64,000 nt of DNA from JACMQW01 sp964536965 (GCA_964536965.1 CAZIAL010000001.1:128415-192414), one strand, 5' to 3'; numbered from the stretch's first letter, positions 33,860 to 42,357 are shown. Translations and numbers: made by a program. Notes: generated by a model not told the origin, from the sequence alone.

Positions 33860-35209
33860 ATGGAACAAAACTCCGTTACGTTGCCGAAGACTGGGACCCC
33901 TCGCGAAGAACTGCTGAAGCTACTCCAGGCTTCGCACGACCAGGATACGAACTGGAAGGACGGCCGGACCTGGAGTCTGGTTTATCATGCGAGCGACGAA
34001 CACACGGAGTTTCTGAAACGCGCTTACTCGATTTATTTCCATCAAAACGGCCTGAACCCTTCGGCTTTTCCGAGCCTGCGGAAAATGGAAGCGGAAGTCG
34101 TCTCAATCGCCGCGAATCTTCTGGGCGGAGGAGCGAACGCGGCCGGAACCATGACTTCGGGCGGAACCGAGTCCATCATGATGGCGATCAAAACCTATCG
34201 TGACCGGGCCCGCGAGCTCCAGCCGCAGATCACCCGACCGGAAATGATCGTACCGGTTTCGATCCATCCGGCTTTCGACAAGGCTTCGCATTACTTCGAC
34301 GTGAAAATCGTGAAGGCGCCGCTTTCCTCCGACTTTCGGGTCGATGTCGAGGCAGTGAAAAAGCTCACGAACGCCAACACCATTCTCATCGTCGGATCTG
34401 CGCCCCAGTACCCCCAGGGCGTGATCGACCCGATCACCGAGCTCGCGGCTTTCGCGAAATCGAAGGGCATCGGCATGCACGTCGACGCCTGTGTGGGCGG
34501 TTTCATCCTGCCGTTTCTGAAGAAACTCGGCCATGCCCTTCCTCCCTTCGACCTTTCGGTGGACGGAGTCACTTCGATGTCGGCCGATATCCATAAATAC
34601 GGCTTCGCCTCGAAAGGCGCGTCGGTCGTTCTCTATAACGATAAAGACCTTCGCCGTTACCAGTTCTTCGTTCTGGCCGACTGGCCCGGCGGGGCATTCG
34701 CGTCTCCGTCGATGCCGGGAACCCGCCCCGCGGGCGCCATCGCCGCCGCCTGGGCGACTCTCCGAGCTTTCGGCGAAGAAGGTTACCTCGAAATCGCGAA
34801 GACCTGCATGGACAATACGAAGAAGCTCCAAGACGGCGTCCGCGAACTGGGTTTCGACATCGTCGGGAAGCCGGAAATGGCGATATTCGCCTTTTCCGCG
34901 AAGGACTTCGATGTTTATGCCGTGGCCGATCAGATGCAGGGCCGAGGTTGGTACATCGATCGCCAGCAGAAACCGACCTGCCTACACCTCATGGTCACGC
35001 CGGCGCATACTCACCACATTTCGAAGTTCCTCGCGGACCTGAAGGAATGCGTCGCAGCCGTGCGTGCGAACCCGAGTCTTTCGACCGAAGGTATGGCGGC
35101 GATGTACGGGATGATGGCGAAAGTGCCCGACCCGAGCATGGTCGACCAGTTCCTCTATCAGTACATGGACGAACGTTACGCGACCGCGCCGAAACCGTCG
35201 GCGACCTGA
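33860..35209 (+). CDS. Sphingosine-1-phosphate-lyase-like PLP enzyme
   Basis: A 449-residue fold-type I PLP enzyme. FHQNGLNPSAFPSLRKMEAE, MTSGGTESIMMAIKTYRDRA, HVDACVGGFILPF and SADIHKYGFASKGASVVLY match the order and wording of S1P lyases. K246 in the HKYG segment forms the Schiff base. S1P lyase splits phosphorylated long-chain bases to an aldehyde and phosphoethanolamine. No N-terminal membrane anchor is present, as in known prokaryotic versions. Glutamate or aromatic-amino-acid decarboxylases are more distant alternatives, as they lack the NPxxFPSxRKxEAE segment. Context with a ceramidase-like gene supports a sphingolipid role. Confidence 0.87.
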   Translation: MEQNSVTLPKTGTPREELLKLLQASHDQDTNWKDGRTWSLVYHASDEHTEFLKRAYSIYFHQNGLNPSAFPSLRKMEAEVVSIAANLLGGGANAAGTMTSGGTESIMMAIKTYRDRARELQPQITRPEMIVPVSIHPAFDKASHYFDVKIVKAPLSSDFRVDVEAVKKLTNANTILIVGSAPQYPQGVIDPITELAAFAKSKGIGMHVDACVGGFILPFLKKLGHALPPFDLSVDGVTSMSADIHKYGFASKGASVVLYNDKDLRRYQFFVLADWPGGAFASPSMPGTRPAGAIAAAWATLRAFGEEGYLEIAKTCMDNTKKLQDGVRELGFDIVGKPEMAIFAFSAKDFDVYAVADQMQGRGWYIDRQQKPTCLHLMVTPAHTHHISKFLADLKECVAAVRANPSLSTEGMAAMYGMMAKVPDPSMVDQFLYQYMDERYATAPKPSAT

Positions 35210-35221
35210 CCCAGGAGAGTA

Positions 35222-35959
35222 ATGGCCGAGAAAGAGTCCCCGCTCGATTCGCCGTTCGAACCCGCCAAACCCGAAGAGACGCTCGCGCTTTTACAGAGCG
35301 CGATTTCTCGCAAGTCACGGCTCCAGTGTTGGTCCGCGGGCCAGAAGCTTTCCTACACGTCCCGGATCGTGAAGGTCCACGAAACGAACGGGCTCGTCTC
35401 GATCTCCGTATCGAAGGAGTTTCCCGGCGGGGAGGAGTTCGAAGCCGCGCTGATTCACGAGGCGCTCGAGGAGATCCTGTTTTCATTGCACCTCCCGACC
35501 GACATCATTTTCTTCAAGGCCGAACCCCGCCGCGGGGAAACGGGATACTTTAACGCCCGCGTGAAACCTCCGATTTTTAAGGTCCAGCGAAGGCAGACCC
35601 TGCGGCTGCCGATCTCGCCCGATAAGGCGAGCGCGGTCGTCATTCGGCTGGATTCGGATCATACGATCGGCGCCGAGCTTCTAAATCTCTCCGAAGGCGG
35701 AGTGGGAATCGCGGTCCGGGATCAGAAAGATCACGACCTGCTGACGAAGGCCACAAAGCCGTTCTCCATTCTGTTCGACGTTTTCGGGGTTCGCATCGAG
35801 TGCCAGGCGACCGCACGCCACGGATCGCAGGCGGGTTCTACCATGGTGAAGAAGTCCTTTCGCGTCGGCGTCGCGTTCGAAGGCATGGATCCAAAGATGA
35901 AGACGCGGCTTTCGCAACTCGTTTTCGAAGAGAGTTCGAAGTTCATCGGTCGTTACTAA
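35222..35959 (+). CDS. PilZ-domain protein (c-di-GMP receptor candidate)
   Basis: A 245-residue protein with a YcgR-like N-terminal part (residues ~25-115) and a C-terminal PilZ domain. The two c-di-GMP-binding elements are visible: QRRQTLRLP at 122-130 (Arg-rich loop) and NLSEGGVGI at 155-163 (D/N-x-S-x-x-G). Binding of c-di-GMP is therefore likely. AGGAGA precedes the ATG, and the gene begins 12 bases after the lyase gene, so the two are probably co-transcribed. Its target is unknown; PilZ proteins commonly regulate motility or envelope enzymes. Confidence 0.86.
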   Translation: MAEKESPLDSPFEPAKPEETLALLQSAISRKSRLQCWSAGQKLSYTSRIVKVHETNGLVSISVSKEFPGGEEFEAALIHEALEEILFSLHLPTDIIFFKAEPRRGETGYFNARVKPPIFKVQRRQTLRLPISPDKASAVVIRLDSDHTIGAELLNLSEGGVGIAVRDQKDHDLLTKATKPFSILFDVFGVRIECQATARHGSQAGSTMVKKSFRVGVAFEGMDPKMKTRLSQLVFEESSKFIGRY

Positions 35960-35986
35960 CGCCGGAACCCGAAGGCGAACTTTTCC

Positions 35987-36682
35987 CTATTTCTTCGCCG
36001 AGGCAAGGTCCTGGGCCGCTTTTACCGCCGCTTCGAGATCGCTCTCGAGTCGAGCGACTTTCTCTTTCCACGCGTCGAGGTCCGGCGGATCCCGCCGAGT
36101 GATGACCATTTCCGCAAGCCTCAGCTTCAGCTCGTGGTTTTCCTTCTGGAGCTCGGACAGTTCCTTGCGGACCGTTCCGAGGTCCCCGACCTCTTTCGCC
36201 CGGATATCCTGCTTGTACTGCCCGCCATCGTTCGAAGGACTCGGAGCAGCGGGAGCCGCCGTAGGCGTCGAGAATTCGGGCGCGCTCGCACTCGTCGCCG
36301 GCGAAGCGGGAGTCGCCGCGGGACTCGGCGGGATTTCCTCGCTCTTCGGGTAGAAAAACTCGACGGCTTTCGCGCGTTCCGAGAAACACCGCACGACGGG
36401 CGGTTTAGAGAATGCCTCGATCTTCGCGCGCGTTAGCGGCGCGATTTGCGCGAGCACGATCGAACCGGCGAGTTCGGAAGCCATCAGATTCAGAATCGCG
36501 AATTCACGCAGGATTTCCGGCGTAAACCCCGCGGAATCGGGGAGTTCGAGGATGATCTTGTTTTTTCCATCCTTGAAAAGTTTCTTGATGCCGGCTTTTA
36601 GAATGGCGAAATTGTCCGGGGCGATGGGCCCGCTGGCGATGAGGACGCTGATGTCTCGAACGACTTCGAGTTTCAGTTTCAT
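35987..36682 (-). CDS. STAS-like domain protein with C-terminal coiled coil
   Basis: A 231-residue protein. Residues 1-115 (KLKLEVVRDISVLIASGPIA, then IILELPDSAG) have the alternating strand/helix pattern of a STAS or anti-anti-sigma-like domain. The usual phosphorylatable serine cannot be assigned with confidence. A Pro/Ala/Ser linker (~122-152) leads to a coiled coil (~165-230). The ATG directly follows the stop of the CBS gene (TAGATG), so the two are coupled. A signalling or scaffold role is inferred. Confidence 0.65.
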   Translation of the reverse strand: MKLKLEVVRDISVLIASGPIAPDNFAILKAGIKKLFKDGKNKIILELPDSAGFTPEILREFAILNLMASELAGSIVLAQIAPLTRAKIEAFSKPPVVRCFSERAKAVEFFYPKSEEIPPSPAATPASPATSASAPEFSTPTAAPAAPSPSNDGGQYKQDIRAKEVGDLGTVRKELSELQKENHELKLRLAEMVITRRDPPDLDAWKEKVARLESDLEAAVKAAQDLASAKK

Positions 36683-37102
36683 CTAGTCCGCCAACCTCGC
36701 GCGATAGTAATACACCTTCATCAGGTCCCGACGCGTGATGATGCCGACGAGGACGCCTTCTTTATCGACGACGGGAAGCCGGCGGTATTTCGTATCGATG
36801 AATTCCGTGACGATCTTCGAAAGCGGAGTGTCCTCGCCGATCGAGTCGACGGTCTTCGAAAAGGAAATCTTCTCTTGAAACACTTTCGAGTTCTTCGACT
36901 TCGCACCCGAAAGATGGGAGAGGATGTCGTATTCGGAAAGGACGCCCGTCATGATGCCCTTTTTGTTCACGACCGGGAGTCCGGTGATGCGGTGGTTGAT
37001 CAGCGCTTTCAGCGCATCTTCGATCGTCATGTCCTCGGTCGCATGGACCAGGTCCCGAGTCATGATTTCTTTCGCCGTGGTTTCGAGTACTCGCTTGCTC
37101 AT
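36683..37102 (-). CDS. CBS-domain-pair protein
   Basis: A 139-residue protein made of two CBS domains (about residues 10-65 and 80-135), with IMTRDLVHATEDMTIEDALK and TGLPVVNKKGIMTGVLSEYD in the first, then YRRLPVVDKEGVLVGIITRR in the second. Stand-alone CBS pairs bind adenine nucleotides or SAM and sense energy or methionine state. The start at 37102 has GAGG four bases upstream. A longer in-frame extension lies over the divergent promoter and is not coding in character. Coupled to the STAS-like gene. Confidence 0.87.
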   Translation of the reverse strand: MSKRVLETTAKEIMTRDLVHATEDMTIEDALKALINHRITGLPVVNKKGIMTGVLSEYDILSHLSGAKSKNSKVFQEKISFSKTVDSIGEDTPLSKIVTEFIDTKYRRLPVVDKEGVLVGIITRRDLMKVYYYRARLAD

Positions 37103-37132
37103 TATCCTCAGTCTAGTCCTTAACGCGTCGGT

Positions 37133-37161
37133 TTGACATCCCCCCGAATTGGGCTGAATCT
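37133..37161 (+). promoter_or_regulatory. Putative leaderless-type promoter of the HDOD-like gene
   Basis: A perfect TTGACA (37133-37138) is followed after 17 bases by GAATCT (37156-37161), a weak -10, and six bases later by the ATG at 37168. No Shine-Dalgarno sequence is present. Spacing matches other leaderless-type starts in this window. Confidence 0.45.
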
Positions 37162-37167
37162 TGAAGC

Positions 37168-38232
37168 ATGGCGACAGACCCCGCAACCAACGTAGCCTCC
37201 GGGATTTCGAAAGCGCTGGGGCAGTATCTGGTTCCGGCGGTGCCCGGGCCGACACTGAATAGAGTCATAGAAATGACGCTGAACAAGGAGCGCTACGCCG
37301 CCGATCTCGCGCCGATCGTGATGGAGAACTCCGCCTATGCCCAGTTCGTGCTGAAAGTGGATTTCCTCCAGACCCGGATCAAGGACTGGGTTTCGGAGAT
37401 GCCGGAAGGCCAGGCGAATTACCGGGTCATTCTCGAGAGGATCTTCATCCTTCTCGGCAAGCAAGCATCGCGGAATCTCGTCGCTTCCATTCGACTTGCC
37501 CGGATCGGAAATCAGCTTCCGCGAAAGAAGAACGACCGATTTAGCCCGAATCCGAAGGAGCAGCTGAAGCATGCGCTCACTTGCGAAGAGTTCTGTGAGA
37601 CCCGGAATTACGCTTCGGCGGATCTCGCCTTCCTCGGCGGCCTCCAGTACGATCTCTTGCTCACCGCGCTGACGAAGCAAAAGGCGTCGCGCGAAGTTCT
37701 GAACGCGTTTTCCGTCCATTTTCCCGAGAGCCTGCGCGTCGCGCATTTCGCGTATGAGATCGGCTCTCGGATGGGTTCGATTCCGCTGAGTGAGTATGCC
37801 TTTTCCGCGGCGTTGACCCAAGGGATCGGAAGGATTCTCGCCTACGCGCTTTACCCGAAAGAGGGGGGCGGAGCCTCGTACGCGGGTTACCTGGCGGAGA
37901 TCGAAAAGAAGACCGTTTTCAAATGGGAGTTCGCGGACTCCGAAGAGAGACATCGTTTCGCGCTCTTGCCGGTGGAGATTGCCGCCTTCGCCGCCGCGAA
38001 CTACGGATTTCTGAAGGGCGTCGAGCCCGCCATTCGTTTTCGCAAGGAGGCTTATTACCTGAAGAAGACCCAGCCGAAGCTCTACCCGCTCGCCCTCCTC
38101 CTCGGCCTCGCGGAATCCGGCGCCTCGGGCCGTCCCGTTTCGCGACACGATCTGGAAGGTCTGCGCTCGCTGAAGGTGAATCCGAATGTTTTGGCCGAGG
38201 CCGCGAAGGCCGTCGCCGGGAAGAGGGGATAG
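37168..38232 (+). CDS. HDOD-like domain protein
   Basis: A 354-residue helical protein. VPGPTLNRVIEMTLNKERYA, APIVMENSAYAQFVLK, the helix with LGKQASRNLVASIRLARI, and FAYEIGSRMGS resemble the layout of HDOD domains, which are HD-like folds without intact metal ligands found in signalling proteins. The match is by pattern only. Function unknown. The stop is directly followed by the ferredoxin start, so the two are made together, and a redox-linked signalling role can be imagined but not shown. Confidence 0.6.
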   Translation: MATDPATNVASGISKALGQYLVPAVPGPTLNRVIEMTLNKERYAADLAPIVMENSAYAQFVLKVDFLQTRIKDWVSEMPEGQANYRVILERIFILLGKQASRNLVASIRLARIGNQLPRKKNDRFSPNPKEQLKHALTCEEFCETRNYASADLAFLGGLQYDLLLTALTKQKASREVLNAFSVHFPESLRVAHFAYEIGSRMGSIPLSEYAFSAALTQGIGRILAYALYPKEGGGASYAGYLAEIEKKTVFKWEFADSEERHRFALLPVEIAAFAAANYGFLKGVEPAIRFRKEAYYLKKTQPKLYPLALLLGLAESGASGRPVSRHDLEGLRSLKVNPNVLAEAAKAVAGKRG

Positions 38233-38475
38233 ATGAGCGTCGCCGGACCCGCTGACCAGGAAGCCCAGAAAATCGCGGTCGACTCCGCCGCGAGCGCGAA
38301 GTACGAGATCGGCGCCGGCTGCACCGCTTGCGAAGACTGCGTCGCCGTCTGCCCGACCCGCAGCATTTTATTCACCGGCTCGATCTTCGCGATCGATCAG
38401 GATACCTGCGAAGGCTGCGGCATCTGCGCCCGAGTCTGTCCCGTGGACGTGATCCACCCGAAAGTCGCGCGCTAA
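38233..38475 (+). CDS. 2[4Fe-4S] ferredoxin
   Basis: An 80-residue electron carrier. Two complete cluster motifs are present: CTACEDCVAVCP and CEGCGICARVCP, each CxxCxxCxxxCP, with the last cysteine of each motif completing the other cluster. About 28 residues without cysteine precede the clusters. The ATG comes immediately after the stop of the HDOD-like gene. Electron partner unknown. The gene is convergent with the SNF2 gene, the stops being four bases apart within CTAAACGTTTAG. Confidence 0.9.
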   Translation: MSVAGPADQEAQKIAVDSAASAKYEIGAGCTACEDCVAVCPTRSILFTGSIFAIDQDTCEGCGICARVCPVDVIHPKVAR

Positions 38476-38479
38476 ACGT

Positions 38480-41068
38480 TTAGATCGGGACGCTGAGAAG
38501 TTCGAGCAGCTCTTCGCGCGAGAACGCCTTCAGTCCGAGCGCGGACTGTTCGATGAGCGCGTCGGAAAGCTCGGTCTTCGACTGGATAATGCTCGCGATC
38601 CGGTCTTCGATCGTGCCCGGGATCTGCAGCTTGAAGACCTGCACTCCGCGCGTCTGGCCGTAACGATGGAGTCGGTCGGTCGCCTGGTTTTCGCGCGCCG
38701 GATTCCACCAGCGATCGAAATGGATGCAGACGGAACCGGCCGTGAGGTCGATTCCGAGCGATCCCGCGAGGAGCGAGCAAAGGAAGACCTTCGTTTCGGA
38801 ATCGTCGGCGTACTTCTGGATGCGGGCGGCGCGATCCGGGGTGTCTCCACGAAGCTCCACGAACCCGACGTTCTTCTCCTTCAGCCAAAGGCCGATCAGA
38901 TCCATCATGCCCAGGTACTGGGTGAAGACGACGATTTTCAGATTCGATCCGAGGGCCTCGTTCAGCAGCTCGTCGAACGCGACCCATTTCCCGGTTTCCC
39001 AAGGATCCATCAGCGAAAGCTTTTTCAGCTTCGAGCCCGTGACTTCCGGAAGTTTCGGGTGATCGCAGACTTGCTTCAGCCGCGTGAGCACCGAGAGGAT
39101 GTTCGCGTAGTTGATCTTTTTTCCGGCCTGGAGATCTTCGCGCGCTTTCGCGGCCTCCGCGCTTTCGAGGTATTTCTTATAGGCCTTTTTCTGGACCTGG
39201 GTCATCTCGCAGAGAATGACTTCCTCGGTCTTTTCCGGAAGCTCGCGCAGAACCTGGTCCTTCGTCCGGCGGAGCAGGAACGGGGAGATCAGTCGCTTCA
39301 GCGCACCCGTCTGTCCGTCGTCCGGATGCTCCTTCGATCCGCCGCCGTACAGTCGCTTGAACCGCGGTAACGATCCCAGATAGCCCGGGAGCAGGAACTC
39401 CATGATCGACCAGAGATCGGTCGCATGGTTTTCGATCGGCGTTCCCGTCATCGCGATGCGGAATTTCGACCGAAGGACGCGCGAGGCGCGGGAGGAAATC
39501 GTGATCGCGTTTTTAATCGCCTGGGCTTCGTCGAGCACCACGCAGTGCCACTCTCTTTCGCGAAGCGAGGCCTCGCGCTGGAGAATACCGTACGTCGTCA
39601 GCACCAGGTTCACGTCCTTATCGGGAAGAACGCGGCCCTTGCCGTGGAAGACGGTCCATTTCAGCCCGGTCGGATACTTTTCCAGTTTCTGCACCCATGC
39701 CGAGACGACCGAAGTCGGGGCGATGACGAGGGTGGGAAGAGCGGGCTTCGATCGCGACTTATAGAAGCTCGTCAGAATGGCGAGCACCTGGTGGGTTTTT
39801 CCCAGACCCATGTCGTCGGCGAGAAGCGAGGCCAGGCCGCGGTGGTAGAGGGACCAAACCCAGCTGACGCCGTTCTTCTGATAGTCGCGAAGTTCGAATC
39901 CGTATTCGACCTTGGGCAGATCGGGGACATCGTCGGACTCGAAAGTTTTTTTCCACTGGAAGAAGTCCTTCCAGTCTTTATCGACGGTAAAGTCGTCGAC
40001 GCCGAGTTCGAGCGAGAGTCGGTAAACCGAGAGCGGATGGAGCGGGTAATCCTCGTCGTCGTCGAGGTAGGCGTGGCCACTCGGGGCGGCGGGGCCGTTT
40101 TTCTTCCCTTTCGAATCGTTCGCCATCCCGGAACGGTTGGCGAACTGGGCAATCAGGTTCAGCGATTTTTCGAAACGATAGAGCGTATCCCCGACGAGAC
40201 AGTACGAAGAGGAAAGGCGGCCGGCGTTCGTAAGTCTCTCGAGTTCGTCGGAGTTGATCCGGAAACGTTCGCTGCGAAACTCGTAAGTGAGCAGTCGGCC
40301 GAGCTCGCTTTTCGCGCCCACGTTCAGCGACATGAGCTTTAGCGGAGTGGAGTCGTACTTTACCTGGAGGTTGTCGTGGTAGACGATCTGCGCTTTGTGC
40401 TCATGCGAAAGCAGCTTCGCCAGGCTCTCCAGCATGTTCGCGCCCTGGTAGGTCACCTTCGGCGCGTGGACGTTGTGAATGACCGGGATGAATTCGTGCA
40501 GGAGCTTCAAGTGGAGATCATCGGTGGTCCGATAGTTCTCGGAGTCCTTTTTAATCAGCTGGTGCAGAGTCGAAACCGACTTCTGGACGCGGATCGGGTC
40601 GTCGTACCTGAGCGCGGCCTCGACCGTGATCGCGGTCAGGACTTTGTCTTCGAAGATTGCGCGCACGAATGCGACCGGCTCGGCCGGAATGGTCTTTGGA
40701 ATGACGGGCTTCTTCGGTTTGCGGTCGATCTCTTCGGCGGCGGAGCCCTCGTCGGCATCGGCGATCCCGGCGCGAAGGAGCGAGCCCTTGGCGAGGATCC
40801 AGTTCGAAAGCGCGGCGACATGGCGGCAATGCTTTTCATAGATCCCGTGGGCCGAGCAGCTGCAGCTCGAAGAACGGATCGTGCCCCGGTCCATCAGGAT
40901 GTGGGTTTTGGCTTGCGTGGCTCCGCCCAGCGTATCGTCCGCGATTTCGGCCGTGACCAGGTGGTTCTTCAGCTTCACTTGGGCCACATGACCTTCGCGA
41001 AACGAGGATTGGCCTTTTTTCCAAGTGCCGGGTTGGAAGTCTTTCTTGATTTGATTCAGGAAGAGCAT
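38480..41068 (-). CDS. SWIM-finger SNF2-family DEAD/DEAH ATPase
   Basis: An 862-residue protein. An N-terminal SWIM zinc finger (CSCSAHGIYEKHCRHVAAL, residues ~67-85) is followed by a linker region and then an SNF2 motor. Motif I is DDMGLGKTHQV near residue 415, motif II LDEAQAIKNA near 513, and later motifs include AMTGTPIENH, LRRTKDQVLRELP and HFDRWWNPARENQATDRLHR. Such bacterial HepA/RapA-like proteins use ATP to remodel protein-DNA or transcription complexes. The start at 41068 is chosen for the family-like MLFLNQIKKDF. A TATAAC element at 41081-41086 lies 12 bases before it. Confidence 0.9.
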   Translation of the reverse strand: MLFLNQIKKDFQPGTWKKGQSSFREGHVAQVKLKNHLVTAEIADDTLGGATQAKTHILMDRGTIRSSSCSCSAHGIYEKHCRHVAALSNWILAKGSLLRAGIADADEGSAAEEIDRKPKKPVIPKTIPAEPVAFVRAIFEDKVLTAITVEAALRYDDPIRVQKSVSTLHQLIKKDSENYRTTDDLHLKLLHEFIPVIHNVHAPKVTYQGANMLESLAKLLSHEHKAQIVYHDNLQVKYDSTPLKLMSLNVGAKSELGRLLTYEFRSERFRINSDELERLTNAGRLSSSYCLVGDTLYRFEKSLNLIAQFANRSGMANDSKGKKNGPAAPSGHAYLDDDEDYPLHPLSVYRLSLELGVDDFTVDKDWKDFFQWKKTFESDDVPDLPKVEYGFELRDYQKNGVSWVWSLYHRGLASLLADDMGLGKTHQVLAILTSFYKSRSKPALPTLVIAPTSVVSAWVQKLEKYPTGLKWTVFHGKGRVLPDKDVNLVLTTYGILQREASLREREWHCVVLDEAQAIKNAITISSRASRVLRSKFRIAMTGTPIENHATDLWSIMEFLLPGYLGSLPRFKRLYGGGSKEHPDDGQTGALKRLISPFLLRRTKDQVLRELPEKTEEVILCEMTQVQKKAYKKYLESAEAAKAREDLQAGKKINYANILSVLTRLKQVCDHPKLPEVTGSKLKKLSLMDPWETGKWVAFDELLNEALGSNLKIVVFTQYLGMMDLIGLWLKEKNVGFVELRGDTPDRAARIQKYADDSETKVFLCSLLAGSLGIDLTAGSVCIHFDRWWNPARENQATDRLHRYGQTRGVQVFKLQIPGTIEDRIASIIQSKTELSDALIEQSALGLKAFSREELLELLSVPI

Positions 41069-41146
41069 GCGCGAAGCAAAGTTATAGCAGCTGCACGCGT
41101 GAATGACCCGTAGAAACTCGGGTCGACGACGGGGAGTTTCGAAACG

Positions 41147-41184
41147 CAGAACCCCCCGAGCTTTCGCCCGAGGGGTTCTGTTTT
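41147..41184. terminator. GC-rich hairpin with TTTT on the plus strand
   Basis: CAGAACCCC (41147-41155) pairs with GGGGTTCTG (41172-41180), and TTTT follows on the plus strand. On the minus strand the inner part also folds, as CGGGC-GAAA-GCTCG. It lies 79 bases upstream of the SNF2 start and 18 bases before a small reading frame on the plus strand. Direction of action is unclear. Confidence 0.5.
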
Positions 41185-41197
41185 GAGAGAGGAGTAT

Positions 41198-41293
41198 ATG
41201 AGTGTCCAAATCCTATGGACGCTGGCCTATGTGCAGGGCGAGTGCCAGGTTTTCGAAGTCCCGGCATCCACGGACCTCAGATATTTACTTTAA
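41198..41293 (+). CDS. Possible 31-residue small protein
   Basis: AGAGGAG lies four bases before an ATG that opens a 31-codon frame ending TAA. The product begins MSVQILWTLAYVQGE and includes one cysteine. It has no signal peptide or membrane helix. It follows a hairpin and precedes the promoter of the envelope operon. The evidence is only the good ribosome site and intact frame; it may be spurious. Confidence 0.3.
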   Translation: MSVQILWTLAYVQGECQVFEVPASTDLRYLL

Positions 41294-41417
41294 ATAGATC
41301 AAAGGGTTAGGAAGGACGGGACCCCCTTGAGGGAACCCGGTCGCAAGCCGGGGCGGACGAAATTCAGGCAGGCGACTAGGCCTTCGACAGATTCTTCGAC
41401 CCTCCGCGCATTCGAAG
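41294..41417. other. Spacer between the small frame and the envelope-operon promoter
   Basis: A GC-rich stretch able to form local hairpins (for example CCCGG/CCGGG around 41338-41354). I checked for c-di-GMP riboswitch and cobalamin-box hallmarks and saw none. The promoter of the following operon lies downstream of it, so it is probably not part of that leader. Confidence 0.4.
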
Positions 41418-41446
41418 TTGCAGTCTCTAGTGCGCTGCGTTATACC
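41418..41446 (+). promoter_or_regulatory. Promoter of the four-gene envelope operon
   Basis: TTGCAG (41418-41423) and TATACC (41441-41446) are spaced by 17 bases. The predicted start near 41453 gives a short leader containing GAGGG, eight bases before the ATG at 41472. Confidence 0.6.
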
Positions 41447-41471
41447 CCGGTCACTTTAAGAGGGTAAACGC

Positions 41472-42347
41472 ATGAAAAAGTCTGCAAAGCACACTTCGGG
41501 GTTGGTCTTGGGCGCTTGGGTCGCGCTTTCCCTATCGGGATGTCTGTCGAACGATCAACGCACGTCGAACTCGAACACGAGCGACGACGAATCGATCGCC
41601 CTCCTCCAGTCGCGTTTAAAGGACTCGGCTAAAGTCAGCCGGATCGTCGATAAACTCGACCAGGCCCTTCGTCCCGTGACCAATGTCCTCGCGGACGTGG
41701 AGAAGATCCTGAAAGCCGGAGAGAAAGAACTTCTTCGCGAAAAGCTGAACGAGATCGAGCGACTTTCCTTCCGCAAGGTCCAGAAAGAACTGAACGCGCT
41801 CAAACGCGGGCTCGTCGATAAAGACGGCGACGGCGCGTGGGCCGTGTCGAAAGAAGTGAAATGGCCGTTTACCCGCGGAGCCGAGGTCGCGCTCACTTCC
41901 GCGTGCGCCCAGAGCCAGCTGACTCTGAAGGGTGCCTCCGAAAAGAACGGGGCCGAATTCGTGGAGCTTCTGCTCGCGGACTGCATGCTCCCCCAGGAAA
42001 CTCCCCTGATTCGAGCTTACGTTTCCCAGAAAATGGAAGTCGATGCGGAGCTGAACCTCGGTGATCTGGAAATGCTTCTGAAGCCGGGCGTGAGCAAGGG
42101 GAACTGTTCGATCCAGTCCGCGGACGGAATCGGCGTCCAGCTCGAATGCTCTCCGTTCAGCGAAAAGACCGGAAATCTCGTCTTCGACTTCGAGAAAATC
42201 TCGGTCATCGACTCCGCGGCAGGCGAGATCATGGATTTCGCGCTCACCGTTTCGGAGATTCGCGACGGAGAAACGAAGCCGCTCGCCCGCGCGACGCTCG
42301 TGAAGGGCATCGGCCAAAAAACCAAAGTGAATGTGAAGCGCCTCTAG
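41472..42347 (+). CDS. Hypothetical lipoprotein, first gene of envelope operon
   Basis: A 291-residue protein with lipobox LSLSGC, lipidated cysteine 24. Residues ~40-120 are helical and likely coiled coil (DKLDQALRPVTNVLADVEKI and KAGEKELLREKLNEIERL). The C-terminal 150 residues are beta-rich, with ECSPFSEKTGNLVFDFEKIS near the end. No family recognised. Ten bases separate it from the next lipoprotein gene, and the following two genes overlap, so all four products probably act together in the envelope. Confidence 0.75.
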   Translation: MKKSAKHTSGLVLGAWVALSLSGCLSNDQRTSNSNTSDDESIALLQSRLKDSAKVSRIVDKLDQALRPVTNVLADVEKILKAGEKELLREKLNEIERLSFRKVQKELNALKRGLVDKDGDGAWAVSKEVKWPFTRGAEVALTSACAQSQLTLKGASEKNGAEFVELLLADCMLPQETPLIRAYVSQKMEVDAELNLGDLEMLLKPGVSKGNCSIQSADGIGVQLECSPFSEKTGNLVFDFEKISVIDSAAGEIMDFALTVSEIRDGETKPLARATLVKGIGQKTKVNVKRL

Positions 42348-42357
42348 CGGTTCGATC

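Noticed and set aside
41294..41417. Riboswitch (c-di-GMP-I or cobalamin) before the envelope operon
   Set aside because: No conserved core sequences, and the likely promoter lies downstream of this stretch.
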